DNA of 34,186 nucleotides from Caldilinea sp. CFX5 (GCA_021405325.1 QWII01000106.1:1-34186); one strand, 5' to 3'; positions 23,008 to 30,685 are shown, numbered from the stretch's first letter. Made by a program: numbers and translations. The notes: generated from the letters alone by a model not told the origin.

Positions 23008-23085
23008 AGTAAGACAGTGAGACAGTAAATCAGTGGATAGTGCTGTTTTGGCTGGCCTACTGACTTACTGTCTTACTGTCTTACT
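23008..23085. terminator. 27-bp palindrome between convergent genes, probable two-way terminator
   Basis: Arms 23008-23034 and 23059-23085 pair over 27 bp with two G/T-type mismatches and consist of repeated ACAGTAAG-like heptamers. The loop is 24 nt. The element starts right after the protease stop and reaches into the stop codon region of the EF-G-like gene. Confidence 0.65.
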
Positions 23086-25147
23086 AATGATGCTCTTGTT
23101 CTTCCTGCTTGAACTGGGCGATCACATCGGCGGCCAGGTTGCCCGGCACGGGATCATAGTGGTCGAATTCAATCGAGTAGAAGCCACGGCCCTGGGTCAT
23201 GGAGCGGAGTTCGGTGCTGTAGCGCAGGATCTCGGCCAGGGGCACAATGGCATGAATGATGGTGCGATTGCCCTTTTGTTCCATCCCCTGGACGCGGCCC
23301 CGGCGCGTGTTGAAATCACCCATGACATCACCCATGTATTCCTCAGGAACGGTGACATCGACGCGGTAGATTGGCTCTAACAAGACCGGCTTGGCTTGTT
23401 GAACCGCCAGTTTGAAGACTTCGCGCCCGGCGGTCTGGAAGGCAATGTCCTTGGAGTCCACCGGGTGTTCCTTGCCGTCAAAGACCACGGCCCGGATGCC
23501 GGTGACCGGGAAGCCGGCCAACACGCCGGTGGACATGACCTGGCGCACGCCCTTTTCAATCGAAGGCAGGTAGACGCCGCTAATGGCGCCGCCAAAGACC
23601 TCGCTCTTGTATTCAAAGTCGCCGCCCTGGAAGGGTTCGACGCGCATATGAACTTCGGCAAATTGACCGGCGCCGCCCGTCTGCTTCTTGTGGCGGTATT
23701 GGGCCGAAGCCGTGGCGCTCACCGTCTCCATGTAGGGCACTTTGGGGTCGTGGGTTTCAACCTTGACGCCAAACTTGGTCTCCAAGCGGCGGATTGCCAC
23801 ATCGACGTGGGTGTCGCCCATGCCTTGGAGCAGCGTCTGCTTGGTGGCGGTAACATTTTCGATCTTCAGCGTGGGATCTTCTTCGGTCAAGGCGTGGAGC
23901 GACGTGCCTAATTTGGCGCTGTCGGCTTGCGTGGCGGGCGCAATGGCAACGGAGAAGAGCGCCTGCGGATAGACCGGCGGCGCCACCTTGATGGCCGGAT
24001 CAGCCGATAGGGTGTCGCCCGTCAACACATGCTCCAACTTGGTAATGATGCCAATATCACCGGCGACCAATTCACTGACACCCTGCAACTCTTTGCCGCG
24101 GGCGCTGTTGAGGTTAGCAATGCGCAAACTTTGGCCGGTGCGGGTGTTGGTCAGTTGGCTATCTTTGGTGACAACGCCGGAGTAGACACGGATATAGCTC
24201 ATGCGCCCGACAAAGCGGTCGATAATCGTCTTGAAGACAACGGCGACCGGCGTACCGTTGGGGTCACTGGCTAATTCAATCTCGCCGTCGCCCTTGGCGG
24301 CGGTGATGGGGTGGGCGCTGGGGATCGGCACATAGCGACCGAGCGCTTGCAACAGGCGATCCATGCCGATGGCTTTGGTGGCGGCGCCGCAATAGATGGG
24401 CGCAATCTTGCCTTCGAGGACGCCCTTGCGTAGACCGGCGCGCACCTCTTCGGCTGTTAGCTCTTCGCCATCCAAATATTTCATAATCAACTCATCATCC
24501 GCTTCAGCGGCGGCTTCGACCATCGCCAGCCGCACAGCTTCCACCTCATCACGCATGGCATCAGGGATGGGCGCTTCTTTGCCATCCTTACCCATGTAGG
24601 CTTTCATGGTGACAAAGCTGACGACGCCTTGAAAATTTTCAGCGGAACCAATGGGGAGTTGCATGGGGATAAAGCGCACGTCGGTGAAGGTCTGCCGTAG
24701 GTCCTCAACCGTGCGCTGGAAGTTGGCATTCTCGCGATCCATCTTGTTGACAAAGATAATGCGCGGCTTCTTGCGTTCGTTGAGATACTCCCACGCCAAC
24801 TCGGTGCCGACTTCGACGCCGGCCACGGCGTCCAGCACAAGCAGCGCCGCTTCAGCCACATGCAGCGCGCTGAGTACTTCGCCGACAAAATCCTGATAAC
24901 CGGGAACATCAATCAAGTTGATCTTTAACCCATCGACCTCGATTGGGATAATGGACTGGTTGATTGAAATCCCACGGCGTTGTTCTTCTGGGTCCCAATC
25001 GGAAACGGTTGAGCCATCTTCGACACGACCCATGCGCGAAGTGATCCCCATCTTCAATAACAAGGCTTCGGTCAAAGAAGTCTTGCCGGAACCACCGTGT
25101 CCAAGAATGGCAACATTGCGTATCTGATCGGTGCGAAACTTCGCCAT
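23084..25147 (-). CDS. Elongation factor G paralogue (EF-G2-like translational GTPase)
   Basis: This 687-residue protein has the full EF-G layout: a G domain (P-loop GHGGSGKT at 16-23, DVPGYQDF at 80-87, NKMD at 134-137), domain II (GTPVAVVFKTIIDRFVGRMS), domain III, domain IV (KKQTGGAGQFAEVHMRVEP, YKSEVFGGAISGVYLPSIEK) and domain V (YRVDVTVPEEYMGDVMGDFN, RRGRVQGME). The usual DTPGH has Tyr instead of His at residue 84, as in the EF-G2-like branch, so GTP hydrolysis may be slow or triggered differently. It is probably not the main translocase; a canonical fusA would sit in a str operon elsewhere. AAGGAGG precedes the ATG at 25147. Confidence 0.88.
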   Translation of the reverse strand: MAKFRTDQIRNVAILGHGGSGKTSLTEALLLKMGITSRMGRVEDGSTVSDWDPEEQRRGISINQSIIPIEVDGLKINLIDVPGYQDFVGEVLSALHVAEAALLVLDAVAGVEVGTELAWEYLNERKKPRIIFVNKMDRENANFQRTVEDLRQTFTDVRFIPMQLPIGSAENFQGVVSFVTMKAYMGKDGKEAPIPDAMRDEVEAVRLAMVEAAAEADDELIMKYLDGEELTAEEVRAGLRKGVLEGKIAPIYCGAATKAIGMDRLLQALGRYVPIPSAHPITAAKGDGEIELASDPNGTPVAVVFKTIIDRFVGRMSYIRVYSGVVTKDSQLTNTRTGQSLRIANLNSARGKELQGVSELVAGDIGIITKLEHVLTGDTLSADPAIKVAPPVYPQALFSVAIAPATQADSAKLGTSLHALTEEDPTLKIENVTATKQTLLQGMGDTHVDVAIRRLETKFGVKVETHDPKVPYMETVSATASAQYRHKKQTGGAGQFAEVHMRVEPFQGGDFEYKSEVFGGAISGVYLPSIEKGVRQVMSTGVLAGFPVTGIRAVVFDGKEHPVDSKDIAFQTAGREVFKLAVQQAKPVLLEPIYRVDVTVPEEYMGDVMGDFNTRRGRVQGMEQKGNRTIIHAIVPLAEILRYSTELRSMTQGRGFYSIEFDHYDPVPGNLAADVIAQFKQEEQEHH

Positions 25148-25732
25148 GCGTCCTCCTTCACAAACAGTGCGAGTATTAAGTTTTTAGCTCGCCAGCGGGT
25201 TGCGGGAACGGGCCGGTTAATGACATTTCACCAGGTAATCCACTTACGCTCTGTTCACTTGCTTGGTCTGGTCATCATGCGTTTTTCCCACCCACTATGG
25301 CCGAGCCAGGGTCTAGAGTTGTTGTGGCGGCCTGAACAGCGTTGAATATTAGCACGGACTGTGCAGGTCAGCACAAAGCAATGGCAGGTTGACCGTGCGG
25401 GGCCAGCAACAGTGGCAAAGTGTTCTGGTTGCGGTCACTGCGATAGCTACTAATGATTGTACAGAAAAAGCGCATCTCTGTCAATGCGCGTGAATCGCAT
25501 AGCGATCTGTGGGTGCGTCGGGGAGAACTTGCGCAATCGATCTTAAAATTGCGCAAATAACAATTTGGTAATGGGTAAGCAATTTGGTATCATCACCTTC
25601 AATTGGGGCGTATGATCAACCAACGCACCGCTTGCCTACGCCATGCGGGTTGATCAATTGAAAAGAATGCGAACGAGACCGTCTGCTGCCTGCTATACCA
25701 ACGAGCGCCGGCAAGTAACACTTTATCCATAT
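25148..25732. other. Intergenic region with paired short motifs
   Basis: I see no gene. The palindrome TTGCGCAA occurs at 25529-25536 and again exactly 20 bp later at 25549-25556. CAATTTGGTA occurs at 25561-25570 and 25580-25589 (19 bp apart). An 8-bp inverted repeat GATCAACC/GGTTGATC lies around 25614-25655. Spacing near two helical turns suggests operators, but no promoter is clearly attached. Confidence 0.4.
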
Positions 25733-25908
25733 ACGCACCTCTGCGAGCAGGTGCGCATGTAGAAGAGTACTGGATTGCGCACCTCTGCGAGCAGGTGCGC
25801 ATGTAGAAGAGTACTGGATTGCGCACCTCTGCGAGCAGGTGCGCATGTAGAGAGTACTGGATTTGCGCACCTCTGCGAGCAGGTGCGCATGTTAGAGGGG
25901 TACTGGGT
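25733..25908. repeat. Tandem array of four 44-bp repeats, each with an 8-bp hairpin
   Basis: Units start at 25733, 25777, 25821 and 25865. Each has the hairpin GCGCACCT-CTGCGAGC-AGGTGCGC and a 20-nt linker ATGTAGAAGAGTACTGGATT containing the palindrome AGTACT. Linkers are almost identical, so this is a minisatellite-like array, not a CRISPR. It ends about 20 bp before the -10 box at 25931. Confidence 0.9.
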
Positions 25909-25930
25909 TACTTTCTGGGCTGCCTGTGAG

Positions 25931-25936
25931 TATAAT
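25931..25936 (+). promoter_or_regulatory. -10 box upstream of the phosphatase-like/methyltransferase gene
   Basis: TATAAT at 25931-25936 is a perfect -10; a weak -35 (TTACTT 25908-25913) lies 17 bp before it. Transcription would start near 25943, only a few bases before ATG 25949 of a short leader frame. Confidence 0.5.
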
Positions 25937-25948
25937 TACGCCCTGCCT

Positions 25949-25996
25949 ATGGAGGAACAGTCGTCAATACCCACGAGAGTGATCAGTCAACCGTGA
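25949..25996 (+). CDS. Possible 15-codon leader peptide
   Basis: ATG 25949 opens MEEQSSIPTRVISQP and stops at TGA 25994-25996, which overlaps the GTG start at 25993 of the next gene (GTGA). Such overlap would couple translation of the main gene to the leader. No separate ribosome binding site is seen before the ATG, so translation would be near-leaderless. Confidence 0.35.
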   Translation: MEEQSSIPTRVISQP

Positions 25997-27495
25997 GCGC
26001 AACCAATCCATTGTTCATTGCCCCACCGCCGCACTCGTTACCCGCAAATGGCAAGACGCCGGAGATCCGCCTGCTCTTGATCTGTCAAGCCGAAGGTTTG
26101 CAAAGCCGTTATTCAGAATTAAGCACGGAGGATAGCGGCTTAACGGCCCACGGTTGGGAACAGACCAACCTGCTGGCGACCTGGATGGCAACCCATGAGA
26201 AGATCGATGTCTTACTTAGCGCGCCCCAATTGCGTAGCCGGTTAACGGCGCAACGATTGGGCCAGGTGTTGGGAAAGCCGGTGGTCGTGAGCCGCGATCT
26301 GCCCTATCATGCGCGCGTCGGCGCCAGCACCACCAAAGCAAACAACGAACAACATTACCTCTTCTCCCCCCTCCATTATCAGGAACAATTTCCTGACCCA
26401 GCCAAATACGAACCCTTTCGGCAAAGTTTAACCGATACCGTGCAAAAGATCACCCATGAACATTGGGGCAAGAGCGTCGCCCTGGTGTTGGACGGCAACG
26501 CCATTTCCACCCTGTTGCTGCACTTTTGCCAGGCCAGCAATATCGCCTTTTCGATCAATCACACGAGTATCTCGGAAGTGAATTGGCATAGTGGTGAATG
26601 GTGCATTGTTTATACCAACCGCCTGGAACACAACCCGGCGCCCGCGCTGGCCCAGCCGCCGGCGACCCCACAGCCGACCGATGTCACCGTTGTCAGCGCC
26701 AAGGATGAAGATTTGGTACATGTATTGAATGTCTATAACCGCGTGTTGACGGCGGATGTCGATCTCTATGACCAGACGCGCGAACAGCGCATCCGTCACC
26801 TGTTGAAATTTGCCAACCTGCCCAAAAATCTGCGCACCCTGGATGTAGGCACCGGCACGGGGCGCCTCGCCTTGCTGTTGGCCGAAGAAGGGGCGAGCGA
26901 AGTGGTGGGGGTGGATATTAGTCCGGCCATGTTGGAAATGGCCGAATATTTGCGCCTCAGCAGCGCTTCCCCGGCGGCCAGTCGAGTCAGCTTTCGCTTG
27001 GCGGCTGCGCAACAGATGCCCTTCCGCGGCGAAAGTTTTGACGCCATTGTCTGTCGGCTGGTGCTGAATCATACGCACAAACCGGAGCAGCTTATCCAAG
27101 AGTTTGTGCGGCTGCTCAAGCCGGGGGGCATTCTCATTCTGGCCGAACTGCTTGGCGCCGACGATCCGGTCAAGCGGGCCACGCAAAACACGATTGAAGC
27201 GCGCCGCAACCCCAGCCATGCCGCCGCCTTAAGCGCCGAACAGTATCGTAAACTGGTGACGAACGCCCGTTTAACCATTGAAGCTGAAACCGTGGCCGTC
27301 TATGAACAAGATTTGGAAGAGTGGCTGACCGATCTCCAGTCTAACCCCGCCACCCGCAGCGTTGTGCGCGAGATGATGGAAGCCGGTCTCGAAACCGACG
27401 CGGCTGGTCTCAAGGTGCGCCGGCATAGTGGGAAGTTGGTCTTTGACCGCCGCTTAATTTACATCCGTGCAGCAAAACCGGCAGCCACCGCCTAA
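25993..27495 (+). CDS. Fusion of a degenerate histidine-phosphatase domain with a SAM-dependent methyltransferase
   Basis: This 500-residue two-domain protein has, at about 24-210, the phosphoglycerate-mutase fold (DSGLTAHGWEQTNLLATWMA, DVLLSAPQLRSRLTAQRLGQ). The catalytic RHG is CQA (LLLICQAEG, 31-33), and the second catalytic His is Asp in LVLDGNA (about 167); only Arg 81 of SxxxxRxxxTA remains. This half cannot be an ordinary phosphatase and may bind a phosphorylated ligand instead. After a Pro-rich linker (PAPALAQPPATPQPTD) comes a class I methyltransferase: motif I LRTLDVGTGTGRLALLL (about 279-295), VVGVDISPAMLEMAEYL, MPFRGESFDAIVCRLVLNH and LLKPGGILILAELL. GTG 25993 lacks a good ribosome binding site but overlaps the stop of the leader frame. 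Confidence 0.8.
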   Translation: MSATNPLFIAPPPHSLPANGKTPEIRLLLICQAEGLQSRYSELSTEDSGLTAHGWEQTNLLATWMATHEKIDVLLSAPQLRSRLTAQRLGQVLGKPVVVSRDLPYHARVGASTTKANNEQHYLFSPLHYQEQFPDPAKYEPFRQSLTDTVQKITHEHWGKSVALVLDGNAISTLLLHFCQASNIAFSINHTSISEVNWHSGEWCIVYTNRLEHNPAPALAQPPATPQPTDVTVVSAKDEDLVHVLNVYNRVLTADVDLYDQTREQRIRHLLKFANLPKNLRTLDVGTGTGRLALLLAEEGASEVVGVDISPAMLEMAEYLRLSSASPAASRVSFRLAAAQQMPFRGESFDAIVCRLVLNHTHKPEQLIQEFVRLLKPGGILILAELLGADDPVKRATQNTIEARRNPSHAAALSAEQYRKLVTNARLTIEAETVAVYEQDLEEWLTDLQSNPATRSVVREMMEAGLETDAAGLKVRRHSGKLVFDRRLIYIRAAKPAATA

Positions 27496-27568
27496 TACCG
27501 CTGTTCTACCAGGCGCAGCGGAATGCATGAGTTGCTGACTGACCGTCTCACCGTGTGACCGGCTTACA

Positions 27569-27697
27569 CTAATAAAGCTCAGGCATTTCAATCGGTTCGG
27601 GTTGCGGTTTGCAGACGTTGCACCAGAGGGCGTCGCCGCCGACGATGGCTTTGGGCGTATCGTGTTCGCCGACATAGATGGTGATGATGTAGGGCAT
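27569..27697 (-). CDS. 42-residue CxxC protein
   Basis: On the minus strand ATG at 27697 opens MPYIITIYVGEHDTPKAIVG, then GDALWCNVCKPQPEPIEMPELY and TAG. The composition is protein-like and contains a C-N-V-C pair after a Trp, as in small metal-binding or redox modules. A perfect -10 TATAAT lies upstream on the minus strand (about 27753-27748), although its -35 is weak, and the ribosome binding site is poor. It is transcribed convergently with the fusion gene. The family is not recognised; I rate it as probably real because the frame is clean up to the preceding stop and the sequence is not repetitive. Confidence 0.45.
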   Translation of the reverse strand: MPYIITIYVGEHDTPKAIVGGDALWCNVCKPQPEPIEMPELY

Positions 27698-28015
27698 CCG
27701 GTCTTTCTGGCGACGAACTCGTCTTGCGTAAGTCTATGGCCGTCATTATACCTGCCGCTTTCGTCATGCTGCTAATTGTCGGCCAGCACTATAGACAATG
27801 ACAGCCTGTCGGCACAAAGACAATGTCAGCCCGCCATCGTGTGGCTGACAGACTTCTATCAGGCGCCCGCCGCCCATCGGCGCGATCCTAATAGTTGTTG
27901 AAGGGTGACAGAAGAACAACCCTGCTTTTAGGTCACTTCTGTTGCGAAACAGAAAATGATATAATGTAGGTCAATCCACCGACAACTACGCTTACCAAGC
28001 AATCAGGAGGAAGCT
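27698..28015. other. Intergenic region with short repeats and the promoter of the SDR cluster
   Basis: The word GACAATG(A/T)CAGCC occurs twice (about 27794 and 27819). TGTCAGCC (27824-27831) pairs with GGCTGACA (27843-27850) across an 11-nt loop. TATAAT at 27960-27965, with a weak -35 (TTCTGT 27937-27942, 17-bp spacer), is the probable promoter of the SDR gene at 28016. Confidence 0.45.
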
Positions 28016-28810
28016 ATGCCGAACAGCAACCGTGTCGCCTTAGTCACCGGCTCTCGTCGCGGGATTGGCCGCGCCATCGCCTTGACCCTGGCCCGTGACG
28101 GTTATGATATTGTCGTCAACGACTATGCCATTGACCACCTCGCCGAACAGACCGCCGCCGATATTCGCGCCTTAGGCCGCCAGGCCCATTTGCTTGCCGC
28201 TGACCTGGGCGACACCGCCTCGACCAAGGCATTGGTACAGGGAACCGTCGCCCACTTTGGCCGGCTCGACGTGCTGGTCAACAACGCCGCCACTTGGGAG
28301 TGGGATGATTTTGTCGATGTGCCGGAAGCGCACTGGGATAAAATGTTGGCGGTCGATCTCAAGGGGCCGTTTATCTGTTCGCAGGAAGCGGCCAAACAGA
28401 TGATTGCGCAGGCCACTGATCAGCGACGGGGCGGCGCGATTGTCAGCATTAGCTCGGTCCACAGCTACCGCGCTTGGCCGCAGGATACAGTCTATGGCAT
28501 CTGCAAAGCGGGCATCATCCGCCTGACCGAGAGCATGGCCTTTGAATTGGGGCCGCACGGCATTCGGGTCAACGCCGTTGCGCCCGGCTATATCGACAGT
28601 CGCGTCCCTAACCCCAACGAGCCGCCCATTGGTCAACCGGACTATGCCAAGCCGGTCATTCCCGTCACCCCCATGCGCCGCATTGGCTTGCCGGAGGATA
28701 TTGCTGAAGCGGTGGCCTTCTTTGTGTCGGATCGGGCGTCGTTTATTACGGGGCAATGTTTGTTGGTCGATGGCGGGTTCTTGTTGGGGGGCACACCCCA
28801 AGGAGGGTAA
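28016..28810 (+). CDS. Short-chain dehydrogenase/reductase (classical SDR)
   Basis: This 264-residue SDR has the cofactor motif TGSRRGIG (11-18), the NNAAT form of NNAG (VLVNNAATWEWD), the active-site Ser in VSISSVHSYRA, and Tyr/Lys in VYGICKAG. The C-terminus ends with the usual GQCLLVDGGFLLGG. Substrate is unknown, but the gene opens a cluster with a PhyH dioxygenase, another SDR and an enolase-superfamily enzyme, which suggests sugar-acid or polyol catabolism. AGGAGG before ATG 28016 is a strong ribosome binding site. TATAAT at 27960-27965 is the likely promoter. Confidence 0.88.
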   Translation: MPNSNRVALVTGSRRGIGRAIALTLARDGYDIVVNDYAIDHLAEQTAADIRALGRQAHLLAADLGDTASTKALVQGTVAHFGRLDVLVNNAATWEWDDFVDVPEAHWDKMLAVDLKGPFICSQEAAKQMIAQATDQRRGGAIVSISSVHSYRAWPQDTVYGICKAGIIRLTESMAFELGPHGIRVNAVAPGYIDSRVPNPNEPPIGQPDYAKPVIPVTPMRRIGLPEDIAEAVAFFVSDRASFITGQCLLVDGGFLLGGTPQGG

Positions 28811-28814
28811 ACCG

Positions 28815-28841
28815 ATGGACTTTGCAATACAAAACAAGTGA
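28815..28841 (+). pseudogene. Eight-codon remnant resembling the start of an SDR gene
   Basis: A perfect AAGGAGGG ribosome binding site, within the end of the preceding SDR, stands seven bases before ATG 28815. The frame reads MDFAIQNK and stops at TGA. The SDR at 29875 begins MDLQNKT, and many SDRs begin MDxxLxxK. This could be the start of a deleted SDR gene, or a chance micro-ORF. Confidence 0.3.
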
Positions 28842-28872
28842 TAGATTGCACACAATAGGAGCAACGCAGCTT

Positions 28873-29727
28873 ATGGAAAGAATGGGCTTTTACCCACCCC
28901 CGGCCAAAATCATCCCCAACCAGGAACAACTGGGGCAGTTGGAACGCCGTTTACAGTTCCACCCCAGCGCCACTACCAATCCCAAGGCGTTAACCCGCGA
29001 CCAGATTGCAACGTACAACCGGGAAGGCTATCTCAAAGGCTTCCGCATCTTTAGCGCCGACGAGATGGTCGAACAGCGCCGCCGCTTTGACGAAGTGCTG
29101 GCCGCCGTGTTGGCCGCCGGCGGCAACAGCTACTCGATCATTTCGGCCCACATAAAATATGGCTTTGTCTATGACCTGCTCACCCACCCGCGCATTGTCG
29201 CCTATGTCAAAGATATTCTGGGCGACGAAGTTGTCGGCTGGGGGGCGCACTACTTCTGTAAGTTGCCGCGCGACGGCAAGATTGTCTCTTGGCACCAGGA
29301 TGCCAGCTTCTGGCCGTTGACCCCGTCAAAAACCGTCACGGTCTGGCTGGCAATTGATGACGCCGACCAGGAAAATGCTTGTATGCGCTTTGTCGCCGGT
29401 TCGCACCACCTGGGCCACCTCACCTACCGGATGAGCGAGGACGCCGAGGCCAGTGTCTTGAATCAAACCGTGGACAATGTCGAGCAATTCGGCACGATTG
29501 TCTATGATGAACTCAAAGCCGGCGAGATTTCCTTGCATAGTGACCTACTATTGCACGGTTCACTGGCGAACCAGTCGGATCGACGGCGCTGTGGCTTGAC
29601 GCTGCGCTATTGTGCGACCGATGTTTGGAGTGACCCCTCCTATGGCTGGAATCGTGAAGGGGTGATCATCAGCGGCAGCGATCCGAGCGGGCACTGGGCG
29701 AATCCGGCGCGACCGAGTAACAATTGA
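28873..29727 (+). CDS. Phytanoyl-CoA dioxygenase (PhyH) family Fe(II)/2-oxoglutarate oxygenase
   Basis: This 284-residue oxygenase has the iron-binding H-x-D in SWHQDASFWPLTPS (His 141, Asp 143) and the distal His in LHSDLLLHGSLANQ (about 228), followed by an Arg-rich strand (RRRCGLTLRYCA) that would hold 2-oxoglutarate. ENACMRFVAGSHHLGHL is the typical PhyH strand after the facial triad start. In bacteria these enzymes hydroxylate diverse small molecules. ATG 28873 is chosen over upstream in-frame codons because AGGAGC lies 10 bases before it and the extra stretch overlaps the SDR. The gene follows the SDR by 62 bp in the same cluster. Confidence 0.85.
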   Translation: MERMGFYPPPAKIIPNQEQLGQLERRLQFHPSATTNPKALTRDQIATYNREGYLKGFRIFSADEMVEQRRRFDEVLAAVLAAGGNSYSIISAHIKYGFVYDLLTHPRIVAYVKDILGDEVVGWGAHYFCKLPRDGKIVSWHQDASFWPLTPSKTVTVWLAIDDADQENACMRFVAGSHHLGHLTYRMSEDAEASVLNQTVDNVEQFGTIVYDELKAGEISLHSDLLLHGSLANQSDRRRCGLTLRYCATDVWSDPSYGWNREGVIISGSDPSGHWANPARPSNN

Positions 29728-29750
29728 GGCAGAGAAGTAACGAATCCGAT

Positions 29751-29844
29751 CGCAGAGCGACTCAGAGGTCTCACAGAGATACACAGAGAAGGTGTTACCG
29801 TTTCTCTCGGTGGATCTCTGCGCCACCTCTGCGTTGCTCTGTGA
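29751..29844. repeat. ~40-bp imperfect palindrome of CACAGAG words with 11-nt loop
   Basis: The left arm 29751-29790 (CGCAGAGCGACTCAGAGG and so on) pairs imperfectly with 29802-29844 (TTCTCT ... CTCTGTG) around the loop 29791-29801. It separates the PhyH gene from the next SDR. Confidence 0.7.
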
Positions 29845-29874
29845 ACCTTGCATAAGCAATGAGGAATAAACTAG

Positions 29875-30606
29875 ATGGATTTGCAAAACAAAACGATTCT
29901 CGTCGTTGGGGGTGCGACCGGCATTGGACAGGCCACGGCAAAACTCTGCGCCGAACGCGGGGCCAGCGTGATTGTGGCCGATTTCAGTGAAGCCGCCGGC
30001 GCGGCCACGGCACAGGCGATCAACGGAACCTTTATCCAGGTCGATGTGACCAACGAAGCCAGCGTGCAGAGCATGTGTCGGCGCATTGAGCAAAGCCACG
30101 GCAAACTGGACGGCTTGATCCAGACTGCCGGTATCCTTAAGGGAGCTTATGTCGATATTGAGGAATTTACGCTGGAAACCTTCCGCGAGGTGCTGGATGT
30201 CAACACAGTGGGCAGCTTTCTTTGCGCCAAATATGCGGTGCCGCTGCTCAAGCGGGGGCGGTTGCCGGCGATTATTCTGATCTCGTCACCGGCGGCGTAT
30301 GGCGTTAGCTCGTCCTATGCCTATGCCGTGAGCAAAGGGGGCGTCAGTGCGCTGGGGACGACGATGGCCGGCAAACTTGCGCCGGAAGGGATTCGGGTGA
30401 ACACGGTCTTCCCCGGCGGCATCAACACCTTTATGAAACGTTCGGTGATCGAAGCCGACGCCATCCGCCAGGGGCAAGATCCCCAAGCCGCCGTGAATGC
30501 CGCCATCGACGCCGGTCTGGGCGACCCCATCGGCGTCGCCAGAGTGCTGGCCTGGTTGGTCAGCGACGAAGCCGATTATGTACGTGGCTCGGTTACAACG
30601 CGGTAG
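29875..30606 (+). CDS. Short-chain dehydrogenase/reductase with shortened C-terminus
   Basis: This 243-residue SDR has GGATGIG (12-18), an altered NNAG (IQTAGILKG), Ser in ILISSPAAYG and the YxxxK motif YAVSK (150-154). PEGIRVNTVFPGGINTFMKR is the normal following loop. The protein ends at YVRGSVTTR, without the usual -G-x-x-x-x-VDGG tail, so it is about ten residues short, either naturally or through a late mutation. GAGGAATAAACTAG before ATG 29875 gives a fair ribosome binding site. It lies between the PhyH and enolase-superfamily genes. Substrate is unknown; a hydroxy sugar-acid intermediate is plausible. Confidence 0.85.
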   Translation: MDLQNKTILVVGGATGIGQATAKLCAERGASVIVADFSEAAGAATAQAINGTFIQVDVTNEASVQSMCRRIEQSHGKLDGLIQTAGILKGAYVDIEEFTLETFREVLDVNTVGSFLCAKYAVPLLKRGRLPAIILISSPAAYGVSSSYAYAVSKGGVSALGTTMAGKLAPEGIRVNTVFPGGINTFMKRSVIEADAIRQGQDPQAAVNAAIDAGLGDPIGVARVLAWLVSDEADYVRGSVTTR

Positions 30607-30634
30607 GCTGATGACTGACGACCGACCAATTAAA

Positions 30635-30675
30635 CACTTACACGACTACGCGACTACGCGACTAAACGACCAAAG
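30635..30675. repeat. Short repeats CGACTACG/CGACTAAACG
   Basis: CGACTACG, CGACTACG and CGACTAAACG follow one another in the gap before the enolase-superfamily gene. The word GACTACGCGAC also occurs, inverted, near 19770. Confidence 0.55.
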
Positions 30676-30685
30676 GACACAACCA

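Noticed and set aside
23396..23911. Plus-strand ORF opposite the EF-G-like gene
   Set aside because: It is an antisense shadow of a highly conserved GTPase gene, with no ribosome binding site.
25599..25870. Minus-strand ORFs with repeated Cys/Arg-rich peptide
   Set aside because: They are translations of the tandem DNA repeat, without ribosome binding sites or family resemblance.
25733..25908. CRISPR-like array (palindromic 24-nt repeat, 20-nt spacers, four units)
   Set aside because: The 'spacers' are nearly identical in all units, the number is low and no cas gene is in the window; it is a tandem repeat.
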